A program made the position numbers and the translations under genes. The notes beneath the pieces are model-generated. The model saw only the letters and a program-made list of their open reading frames with translations. It was not told the origin of the DNA and ran no database searches. From positions 1 through 48,487 of the forward strand of contig DSCM01000036.1 in assembly GCA_011049115.1 (NCBI GenBank): DNA of 48,487 bases, read 5' to 3'. Source of the DNA: Pseudomonadota bacterium. Its GTDB lineage: Bacteria; Desulfobacterota; Anaeroferrophillalia; Anaeroferrophillales; Tharpellaceae. This document shows, one piece after another, positions 26,085 to 36,295 of the stretch (positions within the stretch are counted from its first letter, which is position 1; every line of letters begins with the position of its first letter).

Positions 26085-27539
26085 CTATCTGACTTCCCTG
26101 AGCTCTATGTTCAGGGCGCGGGCGATGCCCGCGCCGTAAGCCGGGTCGGCTTTCAGGCAGTTGCCGAGATGACGCAATTGAATCATTTTCGGCGCATCCT
26201 GAATTGAGCGCGCCGTATTTGCAAATAGGGCCAGCTTTTGTTCCGTGCTCATCAGGCGAAAGAGTTTGCCCGGCTGTGAATAATAATCATCGTCTTCGCG
26301 CTGGTTCCAGTGGTCGGCGGCCCCTTCCAGGCTTAACGGAAGTTCGGCGTAATCCGGTTGCTCCCGCCATTCGCCATAGCTGTTGGGTTCGTAGGCCAGG
26401 GTACTGCCGTGGTTGCCGTCAACCCGCATCTGGCCGTCGCGATGATAGCTGTGGACCGGACAGCGTGGGGCGTTGACCGGGATCAGGTGATGGTTGACGC
26501 CCAGCCGATAACGCTGGGCGTCGCCATAGGAAAACAGGCGCCCCTGAAGCATCTTGTCGGGTGAAAAGCCGATACCTGGTACGATGCTGGCGGGATTGAA
26601 GGCCGCTTGTTCGACCTCGGCGAAATAATTTTCCGGATTGCGGTTCAGCTCAAAATAGCCGACCTCAATCATCGGGTAGTCTTCGTGAAACCAGACCTTG
26701 GTCAGGTCGAAAGGGTTGTAGGGGCAGGTCGCGGCCTCTTTTTCCGGCATCACCTGAATGAACATGGTCCAACGCGGAAAATCGCCATTTTCAATATTTT
26801 CATAAAGGTCGCGCTGATGGCTTTCCCGGCATTTGCCGACCACCATCTCGGCTTCGATATCGGTCAGGTTCTTGATGCCCTGCTGGGTTTTAAAATGAAA
26901 CTTGACCCAGTAGCGTTCGTTGGCGGCGTTGATCAGGCTGAAGGTATGACTGCCGAAACCGTGCATGTGGCGATAACTGGCCGGAATGCCCCGGTCGCTC
27001 ATAACGATTGTGACCTGATGCAGGGCTTCAGGCAGCGAGGTCCAGAAATCCCAGTTATTGCAGGCGCTGCGAAGATTGGTGCGAGGGTCGCGCTTGACGG
27101 CGTGGTTGAGGTCGGGAAATTTCAGCGGGTCCCGCAGAAAAAAGACCGGCGTGTTGTTGCCGACCAGATCCCAGTTGCCCTGTTCCGTGTAAAATTTAAG
27201 GGCAAAACCCCGAATGTCGCGTTCCGCATCGGCGGCTCCGCGCTCGCCGGCAACCGTCGAGAAGCGGGCGAAGAGCTCGGTTTGTTTGCCGATTTCAGAA
27301 AAGATGCGGGCTTTCGCGTAGCGGGTGATGTCGTGGGTGACGGTGAAACGGCCGTAGGCGCCGGAGCCTTTGGCGTGCATGCGCCGTTCCGGAATCACCT
27401 CACGGTCAAAATGCGCCAGTTTTTCAAGAAACCAGACATCCTGCAGAAGTTGCGGTCCCCGCCGGCCGGCGGTCATAACGTTCTGGTTGTCGGCAACCGG
27501 AGCGCCGGCGCTGGTGGTCAGTTTTTTCGGCTCAGTCAT
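26085..27539 (-). CDS. Monofunctional heme catalase (small-subunit type)
   Basis: This 484-residue protein has the whole catalase fold. It shows [12 protein letters not shown] with the distal His55, [11 protein letters not shown] with the distal Asn near 128, and [14 protein letters not shown] with the proximal heme-ligand Tyr. The last motif normally has Thr where Ala is found here. Length and lack of a C-terminal flavodoxin-like domain place it in the small-subunit clade. It splits hydrogen peroxide to water and oxygen. The ATG at 27539 has GGAG upstream at a good distance. It follows the cytochrome c peroxidase gene by 70 bases and is likely in the same transcript. Confidence 0.96.
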   Translation of the reverse strand: MTEPKKLTTSAGAPVADNQNVMTAGRRGPQLLQDVWFLEKLAHFDREVIPERRMHAKGSGAYGRFTVTHDITRYAKARIFSEIGKQTELFARFSTVAGERGAADAERDIRGFALKFYTEQGNWDLVGNNTPVFFLRDPLKFPDLNHAVKRDPRTNLRSACNNWDFWTSLPEALHQVTIVMSDRGIPASYRHMHGFGSHTFSLINAANERYWVKFHFKTQQGIKNLTDIEAEMVVGKCRESHQRDLYENIENGDFPRWTMFIQVMPEKEAATCPYNPFDLTKVWFHEDYPMIEVGYFELNRNPENYFAEVEQAAFNPASIVPGIGFSPDKMLQGRLFSYGDAQRYRLGVNHHLIPVNAPRCPVHSYHRDGQMRVDGNHGSTLAYEPNSYGEWREQPDYAELPLSLEGAADHWNQREDDDYYSQPGKLFRLMSTEQKLALFANTARSIQDAPKMIQLRHLGNCLKADPAYGAGIARALNIELREVR

Positions 27540-27609
27540 GTCGTTCTCCATGGATGGGGCGATGGTTTTTGATCATTATGAAATCTGGGTGGATCGCGGT
27601 GTATTTGTC

Positions 27610-28675
27610 TTAATGGGCGCTTTTCTCGCCCATCTGACCCAGGTACGGTTTGGGGGTGTTATCCCTGGGAGCGGGCAGAAGCGGATGTTTGACTTCCGGC
27701 TGCTTGCCGGTGGTGGTTTTCAGAAAAGCCGTAACCTGGGCGACCTCTTCCTGGCTTAAAACCGAATCCAGCTGAGCTGTGCTCATGATTTCAACCGCTT
27801 CCCGCAGGGACCAGATCACCCCGGAGTGAAAATAAGGGGTGGTCAGCTCGATGTTACGCAGGGATGGGGATTTGAAAACGAACCGGTCATCGTCTAGTGC
27901 GGTTACGCTGTAACGGCCCTTATCGCCGGCGAGGATTTTTTCGGCCGGGGTTTTGATCACGCCGAAACCATAACAGTCGTCGCCGCCCATGTTGACGCCG
28001 CTGTGACAATCGACGCAGCCCCTGTCGAGAAAAGCCTGCAGCCCTTTGCGCTCGGTATCGTTAAGAGCCTTGGTCTTGCCTTTGAGAAAAAGGTCAAAGA
28101 GCGAATCCGGAGTCAGCAGGGTGGCTTCGAAGACTTCTATCGCCTTGGCCATGTTATCGAAAGTAACCGGGTCTGTTTGGCCGGGAAAGGCTTTTTGGAA
28201 CAGCTCGACGTATTCAGGCATGCTTTTCAGGGTTTTAATGACACTTTCCGGCGTATTGTTCATTTCCACTCCGGCCTGCACCGGACCTTTGGCCTGTTCC
28301 GCCAGGTCCTTGGCCCGTCCATCCCAGAACTGAGCCACATTGAAGACCGAGTTTAAAACCGTCGGCGCGTTGCGCGGCCCCCGCTTCCAGCCATGGCCGG
28401 TAGAGGTTTCCTGATAATCAGCCCCGCCCAGGCCGACATTGTGACAGGTGTTGCAACTGATCAGGGCGCTGCTTGAAAGTCGGGGTTCAAAATAGAGCAT
28501 CGCCCCCAGTTCAAGCTTGGGCGGGTTGGCCGGGTTGCCGGCCAGCTGCGGAGGCGTGTCGGGAATCGGTTTGAAGTGGTCGCGGGCGTTTTCCATGAGC
28601 GTGTCACCGGCCTGGGCGCTGCCCAGGCAGAAAACGGTAAAAAAAGACTGAAAATCAGAAGCGCGTTTTTTTCAT
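27610..28675 (-). CDS. Di-heme cytochrome c peroxidase, signal peptide frameshifted
   Basis: The mature part is intact and carries two c-type heme sites, CNTCH and CVDCH, in the order of CcpA/MauG-type peroxidases that reduce hydrogen peroxide in the periplasm. The natural start appears to be the ATG at 28673-28675, which follows AAGGGAAG, but its own frame stops after six codons. A good signal peptide (LLIFSLFLPFSAWA) is read in a second frame and the mature protein in a third. At least one indel is needed, most simply in the run of seven A after the ATG; two if the best signal peptide is right. An ATG at 28596 would give a protein without a signal. Confidence 0.85.
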
Positions 28676-28837
28676 GATCTTTATCTTCCCTTGGTGGCAT
28701 GGTTGACAGTGATTGGCTTTTAAGGGTGCAAGTCGTTACTTGGAGGTCACAGAAATGATACGGTTACAGCTCCGGCTTGCAGTTACTTTCTGCGGTTAAA
28801 GAAGGCCCCTTAAAGCGGACCATTTAAATTTATCCGA

Positions 28838-28866
28838 TCTATAATTGTCCATGGCGCCAAAGTAAA
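28838..28866 (-). promoter_or_regulatory. Predicted promoter of the peroxidase-catalase unit
   Basis: TTTACT (28861-28866) and TATAGA (28838-28843) are separated by 17 bases on the minus strand; each matches four of six consensus bases. It lies about 165 bases before the peroxidase ATG. The AT-rich palindrome at 28872-28887 is directly upstream. Confidence 0.4.
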
Positions 28867-28871
28867 TAAAA

Positions 28872-28887
28872 ATTATTTAAAAATAAT
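28872..28887. promoter_or_regulatory. AT-rich palindrome, candidate PerR/Fur-family operator
   Basis: ATTATTT-AA-AAATAAT is a perfect 7+7 inverted repeat. Its base content and size recall PerR/Fur boxes, and a PerR-like gene lies 210 bases away on the same side. Apart from this site and the promoter, the 28676-29094 gap holds no gene I can support. Confidence 0.45.
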
Positions 28888-29094
28888 AAATCCTATTTAG
28901 CTTTTTCCAGTAGGTCGGCGCCGGTCTTGGTCCTGCACTCTTTTCTCTGATTGATTGAAAGATTCTGACAGCCTCGTTTCACGGCCGGACTTTCCGGGTG
29001 AGGCTTGTGGGGGCGAGGGGTTGTTTTTTACTTTACAAAACTTCTTAAGAAATTACTAAATAATAAAATTTACTGAAAGCTGAGTAAAAAAATT

Positions 29095-29526
29095 TCAGGA
29101 AGTCTTAAGACAATCCCGACAAATTCCGGTGATGGTCGCTTGTTTATAGAGCATCCGTCCCCAGGTCCGGTATTGCTCCGGAATTTCCAGCTGATCAAAG
29201 GTTGCCCAGGAAATATCCGTGATTTTATGACACGCGGTGCAGATCATGTGGTGGTGGGGCTCGATGTTACCTTCAAAACGGGCCTGGCTTTGGCCTGTAA
29301 CCACACGGCTGATCAGGCCGTGTTCTTCCATGGTGTGGAGATTGCGATAGATTGTGTCCAGGGAGATCGTCGGCATGTTTTTTCGCAGTTCGAGGTAAAG
29401 GGTTTCCGCCGTGGGATGATCTTTGCTGTTCACCAGGGTTTTAAAGATTTCCAGACGCTGCTGGGTCAGGCGTAAACCGTAACGCTGGAAAGTCTCTTCG
29501 AAATCTGCTAAACGATAAGTCGGCAT
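29095..29526 (-). CDS. Fur-family peroxide-type regulator (PerR-like)
   Basis: This 143-residue protein has an N-terminal winged helix (about 1-80) and a metal-binding dimer domain. His37, His91, His93 and Asp104 occupy the same numbered positions as the regulatory metal ligands of B. subtilis PerR, and Glu85 replaces the fifth, Asp85. The structural zinc site is CTAC (96, 99) with CRDC (136, 139). Asp rather than Glu at 104 is a PerR-like trait. I expect iron-dependent peroxide sensing by His oxidation and control of the adjacent peroxidase, catalase and seleno-peroxiredoxin genes (inference). The ATG at 29526 or 29532 fits; no clear ribosome site was seen. Confidence 0.88.
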   Translation of the reverse strand: MPTYRLADFEETFQRYGLRLTQQRLEIFKTLVNSKDHPTAETLYLELRKNMPTISLDTIYRNLHTMEEHGLISRVVTGQSQARFEGNIEPHHHMICTACHKITDISWATFDQLEIPEQYRTWGRMLYKQATITGICRDCLKTS

Positions 29527-29767
29527 AAGCATACGCGTTGGTTTCAGCGTTGTAAGAAATTGGATTGGATTAACAGAACATAAAAGATTTTGTTTGTCAA
29601 TATTATTTTCCCGGCGGCAACGAAAATCGGCAAAAGATTTGGTTTTTGGTTCGGGAACTTTGGGTTGGCAGAAGTTATTCTGATGGGGACGCAAAGCCCC
29701 GCAATCCCAATCCGGCCTTTAGGGCCATAAATAACGTGAATAAAAACAGATTTTTGGAGGCATCGCA

Positions 29768-30634
29768 ATGGCACTTAGGATCTTCATGGTTTATTGTTCT
29801 CCGGCCGGAACGACCCGGCTAGTTGGTCGAGTGCTGGAGAATTTCCTGCGTGAGCAAGGCCCGGTCGGGGTTTGCGAACTGGGTTGTAATCCGTCCGCCG
29901 AAGCTGATTTCCTTCGGGAGATCAAAGATGCCGCGGGCCGGAGACTGCTTTTTGTCGGTTCGCCGGTATATTCTTCTCATGCCCTGCCCCCGGTGATGGA
30001 ATTTATTGCGCGCCTGCCGGTCAAACCGGATGCCTGGGCCGTGCCCTTTGCTACCTGGGGGGGCGCGACCAGTGGTCTGGCTTTGGAGGAAATGGCGGAG
30101 GCTCTGGCGGCGCGCGGTTACAAGCTGGCGGGCGCGGCCAAGATTCTGGCGCTTCATTCCCTGATGTGGGAGGCGGCGGATCCGGTGGGTGCCGGACAGC
30201 CCGATGTCGCAGCCGAGCGGATGATGCTTGAGCTGGTGCGGGTGGTCACGGAGAACCTTCGGCGGGACCGACCGCCGGTGCTCTCTCAGGAACTTCTGCG
30301 CTATCAGTCGGCGGCGGCACGGGAGGATATGCGTAAACTTAATCTTCAGATCGCCCGCAAAATCCTGCCGTCCCGCGTGGTCGACGAACAACGCTGCAGC
30401 GGTTGCGGAGTCTGCGTCAACAGTTGCCCGGTGGCGGCGCTGTCGCTGCAACCTTTTCCGGTTTTCGGAGAAAACTGCATTCTCTGTTTTAACTGTGTCC
30501 GTCTGTGTCCGGAAAAAGCGCTCGTGGCAGATCTGCGCCCGATTCACGCGCGGGTTCGGGAACGAGCCGAAAGGTATGCTGAAACTCCAGCTACGCAAAT
30601 CTTTATCGAGCCGTTTGCTCGGGTGGAGCAATGA
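29768..30634 (+). CDS. EFR1-type flavodoxin/4Fe-4S ferredoxin fusion protein
   Basis: This 288-residue protein has an N-terminal flavodoxin-like domain (about 1-160) whose FMN-phosphate loop is YCSPAGTT, with VGSPVYSSHALP next. The C-terminus has two 4Fe-4S motifs, CSGCGVCVNSCP and CILCFNCVRLCP. The EFR1 group is known as an electron-transfer protein of anaerobes with unknown partner. TGGAGG seven bases before the ATG is a strong ribosome site. It diverges from perR and may serve reductive repair or peroxide defence, but only position suggests this. Confidence 0.88.
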   Translation: MALRIFMVYCSPAGTTRLVGRVLENFLREQGPVGVCELGCNPSAEADFLREIKDAAGRRLLFVGSPVYSSHALPPVMEFIARLPVKPDAWAVPFATWGGATSGLALEEMAEALAARGYKLAGAAKILALHSLMWEAADPVGAGQPDVAAERMMLELVRVVTENLRRDRPPVLSQELLRYQSAAAREDMRKLNLQIARKILPSRVVDEQRCSGCGVCVNSCPVAALSLQPFPVFGENCILCFNCVRLCPEKALVADLRPIHARVRERAERYAETPATQIFIEPFARVEQ

Positions 30635-30687
30635 ACCTGAAATACCGTTAATTAAAATTTGGTGGTTTCTTGGAAAAGGAGGCGAAA

Positions 30688-31512
30688 ATGGAAAGATATC
30701 TGGAAAAGGCGCTGGATCTGGCTATGCTTTACGGCATGAAAGTGGTTGCCGCCCTGGTTATTGTGGTCCTCGGTCGCTGGGCTGCTCAGATGGTCTGCGG
30801 TTTAATGGAAAAGGTTCTCAAAAAACAGAAAATCGATCAGACCATTATCTCGTTTGTCGGTAATCTGGCTTATTTTTCGATTCTGACTTTTGTCGTGATC
30901 GCCGCGCTTTCCAAACTTGGTCTGCAGACAACCTCCTTTATCGCGGTTCTCGGTGCGGCCGGTCTGGCCGTCGGTCTGGCGCTGCAGGGTTCGCTCGCCA
31001 ATTTTGCGGCGGGCGTCCTGATGATTGTCTTTCGCCCCTTTAAGGGCGGGGACTATATTGATGGCGGTGGGGTTTCCGGTTTGGTGGATGAAATCAATGT
31101 GTTTACGACCATTCTGAAAACCCCGGACAATAAAAAGGTGATTGTGCCTAATGCGACCATGATGGGCGGCAATATCGTCAATTACTCGGCTTTTCCTACC
31201 CGCCGGGTTGATCTGACGATCGGAGTCAGTTATGGCGATAATCTGAAAAAGGTGAAAAAGGTGCTGGCCGAGCTCGCGGCCGCGGACCGTCGGGTCTTGC
31301 CGCAACCGCTGCCTTTTGTCGCGGTTGCGGCCTTGGCGGACAGCAGTGTTGATCTGGTCATGCGCCTTTGGACCAGAACCGAAGACTATTGGAATCTGTA
31401 TTTCGACATGCTTGAGGCGATTAAGCTCAAATTCGACGAGGAAGGCATCAGCATCCCCTTTCCGCAGCAGGATGTCCACCTGTTCAATCCGCAGCCGGAA
31501 GAGAAAAGCTGA
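30688..31512 (+). CDS. MscS-family mechanosensitive channel
   Basis: This 274-residue protein has three membrane helices within the first 120 residues. The glycine/alanine-rich pore helix LGAAGLAVGLALQGSLANFAAGVLM is the MscS signature. The beta domain (FRPFKGGDYI) and the C-terminal alpha/beta domain with ISIPFPQQDVHL follow. It releases solutes when membrane tension rises. The ATG at 30688 was chosen for the GGAGG just upstream, rather than the in-frame TTG at 30670. Confidence 0.95.
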   Translation: MERYLEKALDLAMLYGMKVVAALVIVVLGRWAAQMVCGLMEKVLKKQKIDQTIISFVGNLAYFSILTFVVIAALSKLGLQTTSFIAVLGAAGLAVGLALQGSLANFAAGVLMIVFRPFKGGDYIDGGGVSGLVDEINVFTTILKTPDNKKVIVPNATMMGGNIVNYSAFPTRRVDLTIGVSYGDNLKKVKKVLAELAAADRRVLPQPLPFVAVAALADSSVDLVMRLWTRTEDYWNLYFDMLEAIKLKFDEEGISIPFPQQDVHLFNPQPEEKS

Positions 31513-31530
31513 GCTGTTGGCGACTGGTTT

Positions 31531-31887
31531 TTAACTTTCCCACAGACAGTAGACCTTGCCGCCGTTTTCAGGACGTCCTTTAAGCTTTTCCATGTGACGT
31601 AAGGCGGCTATGTCCCGTTCGATTTCCCGGGCCGACAGTTGTAATTCATTCTCAAGCAGGGACATGGGGGCACCGCCGGTCCGACTCAGGATGGCGAGTA
31701 TTTTTTTCTGGGTCGCGGTCAGTTCGGTCTGACCGGCGCCGCAGGACTTGGCGTGATGGACGGCCCAGGGGTCGCAGATACGGGTGGGCGAAAGGGTGTC
31801 CATATAACAGTCCTCGCAGAGATTCTGGCTGTTGCAGAGGGTTTCTTCACCGTCGCTTATAGTTGCGCCGCAGCGATCACAATGCAT
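31531..31887 (-). CDS. Small zinc-ribbon winged-helix protein
   Basis: This 118-residue protein has an N-terminal zinc ribbon (CDRC at 3-6 and CEDC at about 24-27), then a conserved YMDTLSPTRICDPWAV stretch. A winged-helix domain of about 60 residues follows, with LTATQKKILAILSRTGG as its first helix. I recall similar unnamed proteins in deltaproteobacteria. DNA binding is likely but its targets are unknown. AGGAG eight bases before the ATG at 31887 sets the start. It converges with the MscS gene. Confidence 0.75.
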   Translation of the reverse strand: MHCDRCGATISDGEETLCNSQNLCEDCYMDTLSPTRICDPWAVHHAKSCGAGQTELTATQKKILAILSRTGGAPMSLLENELQLSAREIERDIAALRHMEKLKGRPENGGKVYCLWES

Positions 31888-32065
31888 GTTCAGGGCTCCT
31901 GTAGAGTTTTTATCTGAGGTTAGCGTTTTCACCGTCGCCGCAGACCGGTCTTGCAACCGCACTTACCGACAGCTTCATCTGCGGGCAAAAGCAGGAATAA
32001 GCCCCGCCCGCGACAGGGAGGACACATGATACTTACAGAGCGCTATAACAATTACGCTAATTGCT

Positions 32066-32685
32066 TTATTTGCACAATTCGGGAAAATACTTCTTTTTGC
32101 AGTCGGGGCAGATGCCATGGCTGAAATCCGCTTGTGAATGCTGGCTGATATAGATTTCAACCTGACTCCAGTAGCCTTTGTCATCCCTGATTTTTTTACA
32201 GTACGAACAAATCGGCAGGATACCCTGCAGGACTTTGATATGCTGCAGGGCCTGACTCAATTCAGTAATGCGGGCCGCGGGTTTTTTCTGAATATCGAGC
32301 ATGCGCCGGCCGACCCGGAGCCGGGCCTTGAGCTCGCCGGCATCAAAAGGTTTGGAAAGATAATCATCGGCGCCGGCTTCCAAACCGGTGATGATATCGC
32401 CCTTTTCACCTTTGCCGGTCAGGATGATGATATAGAAAGGCAGAGGTGTGGCTTGGGCGCGGATGCGGCGGATCACTTCTATGCCGTCCATGACCGGCAT
32501 GACCTAGTCAAGAATGACCAGCTGCGGAGCCTCTGGTTGTTGCAGCATGGTCAAAAGGCTTGCCCGCCGTCAACCGCGATGAGGATGTCATATCCGGCCT
32601 TTTCCAACATGGCGGCCAGGATGGCGAGTGAGGTCGGATCATCGTCGGCGATTAAAATTTTATATTTTCCGTCCAGATCGTTCAT
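32066..32685 (-). pseudogene. Response regulator with zinc-finger-like tail, disrupted
   Basis: A receiver domain begins at the ATG at 32685 with KILIADDDPTS. The frame ends in TGA at 32551 after GGQAF; adding one T in the TTTT run restores the next segment, FLTMLQQPEAPQLVILD. There a TAG (32504-32506) stands where receiver domains usually have Trp or Met after the phospho-acceptor Asp (ILD-stop-VMPVMDG). The remaining domain (LTGKG, DDYLSKPF) and the tail with CSYCKKIRDDKGYW and CPDCKKKY are intact. Two independent lesions point to a decayed gene. It lies downstream of a broken hybrid kinase. Confidence 0.8.
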
Positions 32686-32832
32686 GTGATCAATTCCAAA
32701 TTGAGTAAATTCATTCGGCCCTGACTCGATCAGCGGCCGGAGCTGAAGCGCCACGAAATTCCAAGAACCAAAAAAATCTATCGGTCGTCGGGACCTTTGC
32801 CTTTCCTGGGCGGGGTTGGCGACACGGTACCT

Positions 32833-35800
32833 TCAGGTTTCTTGCTCTGGTAGTTTCCTGGCCTGCTTATCCTGGACAGCCCGGACTTCGTGGCGCAGTC
32901 TGACAAATTCCAGTTCAAGCGTCGCCGCCGACATTGGCGGCCGCCCCGGCGATGGTATGGGCCCGACGGGCACAGGCGGGGAGATCCCGCTTTTGCAGGC
33001 TGGCGGAAAGCTTTTCCAGTTGCCGGGGAAGGTCGGCGAAAAAAACTGCCATGATCGTCTCCGCCAGTTTTTCGTCATCCCGCAGCCGTTCCATTAAACC
33101 CGAGTGGTCCCAGGTCTGAGTCCGGGCTGCGGCTTCAACCTGAGCGGCGGTTTGGTTTTTTTTCGAAGGCGGTGAGGTTGATTCTTTGTTTTCGGGCAAC
33201 CATTTGGAAAGGGTGCTGTTCAATGCCGCCGGCGAAACTGGTTTGGAAACATAATCGTTCATCCCTGCCTGCAGGCACTGTTGGCGGTCTTCAGCCTGGG
33301 CGCGGGCGGTCATGGCGATTATCGGAATGGCGGGATTGAGAACCCCGGCGCCGGAGCGGATCTGCCGGGTAGCTTCCAGGCCGTCCATTTCCGGCATCTG
33401 GACATCCATCAGAACCAGATCGTAAGATGTCTTTTGCAGAGCGGTCAGCGCTGCGCGGCCATCAGCGACGGCATCGGCCTGAAAACCCAGGTTCCTGAGA
33501 ATCCCGAGGGCCACCATCTGATTGACGGGGTTGTCTTCGGCGACCAGTAAGCGCATGCCGGTTCGCATGCCGGAGACGTTTGTTTTTTGCTGGTCTTCGA
33601 TTGGTGCTGAAGTCTTGGGCTCGGTCTTCGGTGGCTCAGCAAGTGGGTCGGCGGCGTTCATCTGTTTGGTGAACACGGCGGTAAACCAGAACTCAGAACC
33701 CTGCCCGGCAACGCTTTTGACGCCGATGCGACCTCCCATCAGCTCGACCAGCTGTTTTGAAATCGCCAGCCCCAGGCCGGTGCCCCCGTAACGCCTGGTG
33801 GTCGAGGGGGCGACCTGGGAAAAAGACTGGAAAAGCCGATCAATTTTATCTTCAGGAATGCCGATGCCGTGGTCGCTTACGGTAAAATGTAAGGTCGCCT
33901 GTTCACGGTTTTCGTTTTCCAGGCCGACGCGAATGACGATCTTGCCTTTTTCCGTGAATTTGATGGCGTTATCAACCAGATTGGTCAGAATCTGGCGGAG
34001 ACGTCCCGGGTCGCCGCAAAGCCTGACCGGAAGTTGTGGGGCCAGAACGCAGAGAAGTTCGAGGCTTTTGCCCCGAGCCTGCAGGGCGAGGATGGAGGCC
34101 AGATCCTCAATCTCTTTGTCCAGCTCAAAATCGAGATTTTCAAGCTCGAGTTTATGAGCCTCGATTTTGGAAAAGTCCAGAATATCGTTGATCAGGCGGA
34201 GCAGCGCCGTGCCGCTGGCCTGGACGGTTTCCGCATAGCGGCGCTGGGTTTCATTCAGTTCGGTTGCCAACAAGAGGCCGGTCATGCCGATGACCCCGTT
34301 CATTGGGGTTCTGATTTCATGGCTCATGTTGGCCAGGAATTCGCTTTTGGCGAGGTTGGCCAGACCTGCTTCACAAGCCAACCGGTTGGCCCGGGCCGTG
34401 GTTTGTTCGAGTTCAACGACGGTTTTTTGTAGCTCGATTTCGGCTTTTTTACGCCGGGTGATGTCAAGCATGACGCCGAGCAGATATTTCTGTCCCTGAT
34501 TATGGATCACCTCACCCGAGAAAAGACCGTTTATGACCAGGTTGTTTTTCGTGCGCAGGCGCAGTTCGTGGTTAACGAAGCGTTTTCCGTTTAACAGGGA
34601 GTCGTTGAAATCGGCCTGCTCCTTCGCATCGCTGAACAACCCCAGTTCGCTTGCGGTTTTACCGATAATCTCCTCGCGGGAATAACCCAAAATTCTGATA
34701 AAGGTCTCATTGACATCCGTGAAAATTCTTTCCGGCCGCCGCGACAGGGACATCAGGGCCGGGTTGTTGCGAAATAACCGTTCAAAGCGTTGCTGGGCTT
34801 CCTGCTCGGCGCTGAGATCCTTGCTCACGCTGAAAATGCAGTCGGCCTGGTTCCACTTTCCGAACCAGACGCGGGTTTCAACCGGAATTGGTTTTCCCTC
34901 CTTGGTCGCCATCGGCAACTGGCAGCTCTGCTCTTCTCCCCGGAACATGGCGGTGAAGGCGGCTTCGGCTTCTTTCATTTCGTTGATGTCCAGGTGGATG
35001 CCGAACATTTTCAGAGGTCTGCCATCGGCATGCCATTTTGTGACGCGGCCGTGGTCAAGAATCCAGACCCAGTGACCAGTTTTATGGAGCATGCGAAAAC
35101 GGCATTCATAGAAAGCCAGTTCCCCGGCAAAATGACGGGCGAGCTGCATCCTGGTCGGTTCCAGATCGTCGGGGTGGATAAGATTCTCCCAGGTTTTAAT
35201 ACTGACCGGGCTGATTTCCGTCAGCGTATAGCCGATGATCTCGGCCCAGCGTTCATTGAATACCGCGGCTCCGCTGATGATATCCCATTCCCAGGTGCCG
35301 GCGTTGGTACCTTTGATAACATTGATCAGACGCTCCCGTTCGGTTGCCAGACGGTGTTCGGTGAAAAATTCTTTCCGTCTTTCCTGCTCGCGTCGGTGGC
35401 GCAGCATCAGGGCGATGGCGATCGTCAGAATCAGGGTCAGGCTGCAGCCGGTCAGGAAAACGATGGTGGAAGAATTCCAGGCCGAAGCTTCTCTGAAAGC
35501 AGAGGGTTCGTTAACGGTCAGAGCCAGGGTTTGATCGCCCACCAGCAAAGGCCTGGTCCAGGTGAATCCTGCGTCCGGTTTCGGCTTTCCTTTCCAGGTG
35601 TCGGCCAGTTTTTCGAAGCTGCCGTCCGGGTTGATCAGGGAGATCTCCAGGGGAAAGGCCGGGTTCGGAATGGTTCTCTCGAGAAAGGTCTGCAGTTTCA
35701 GAACGGCCACGGCAAAGCCGTTTTCGCCGGCGTCGGCAGCTTTTTCCGGAATTGACTGTAACAGCAGCAGTTCCATGTGCCGGGTATCTTCCTGCCTCAG

Positions 35801-36289
35801 AGCGGGAGCGGTGATGGCGATCGGTAATCCGGTTGCGGCGGCTTGCCAGAGTCTGAACTCGGTTAGACCCAGGGTTTGCTGTCGAACTTCAAAGGGAGTT
35901 TTTTCGGACGCCGCCAGCACCGGAATCCATTGCCAGGTGTAAATTTTCGGGTTGTGAGTAAGATGGAGGGTGAAATCGTTGAAGGCCGTGGGGGTGAGCT
36001 GGTCGCTTTTTTGGCAGAATCGGGCCAGTGATTCGAGCTCCGGCCCCCAGACTTGTCGCAGAGCCTGGTTGAGAGGTTCGGTTTTATCGGCCGCCAGTTG
36101 GGTGAAGGTCAGATGGTGGTCCCGAGTTTCATGCCAAAACAGCAGCCAGGTGGCGGTGAAGGTTAAAACCAGGCCGATGGCGACCGCCATGGCCGGCTCC
36201 AGATGGAACATCCAGGGCGAGGCTTTTGCCGCCAGGCGCCGGCGCTTGGCGAGTAACCGCGCGCCGGAGAACATTATCAGGACAAGCAA
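32833..36289 (-). pseudogene. Hybrid histidine kinase body (CHASE-PAS-HisKA-HATPase-REC-HPt), disrupted
   Basis: The long frame (32915-36289) has a membrane helix near 30-50, a CHASE-like periplasmic part, a helix near 275-295 and at least two PAS units. HisKA ([11 protein letters not shown]), a HATPase domain ([33 protein letters not shown]) and a receiver (VLMDVQMPEMDG) follow, then an HPt domain with RRAHTIAGAAANVG. Just after that phospho-His region the frame stops at 32915; a one-base shift restores about 25 further residues (TLELEFVRLRHEVR) ending at 32833. At the front it is cut from its sensor by an in-frame TAA at 36296-36298. It may still be made from an internal start, but without its first sensor. 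Confidence 0.85.
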
Positions 36290-36295
36290 CAGGTT

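Noticed and set aside
26607-27572. A 321-codon plus-strand frame opposite catalase
   Set aside because: The catalase on the other strand has all catalytic motifs; the frame is a by-product of GC-rich codon use.
28655-28657. TGA six codons after the peroxidase ATG as selenocysteine
   Set aside because: It lies in a signal peptide, and the frame after it is not the one of the mature protein.
32504-32506. TAG in the response regulator as pyrrolysine
   Set aside because: The site after the phospho-acceptor Asp is normally Trp, Met or Ala, and a frameshift breaks the same gene about 50 bases earlier. Decay or error explains both.
32551-32553. TGA in the response regulator as a third selenocysteine
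   Set aside because: The downstream receiver sequence is in another frame, so read-through would not restore the protein.
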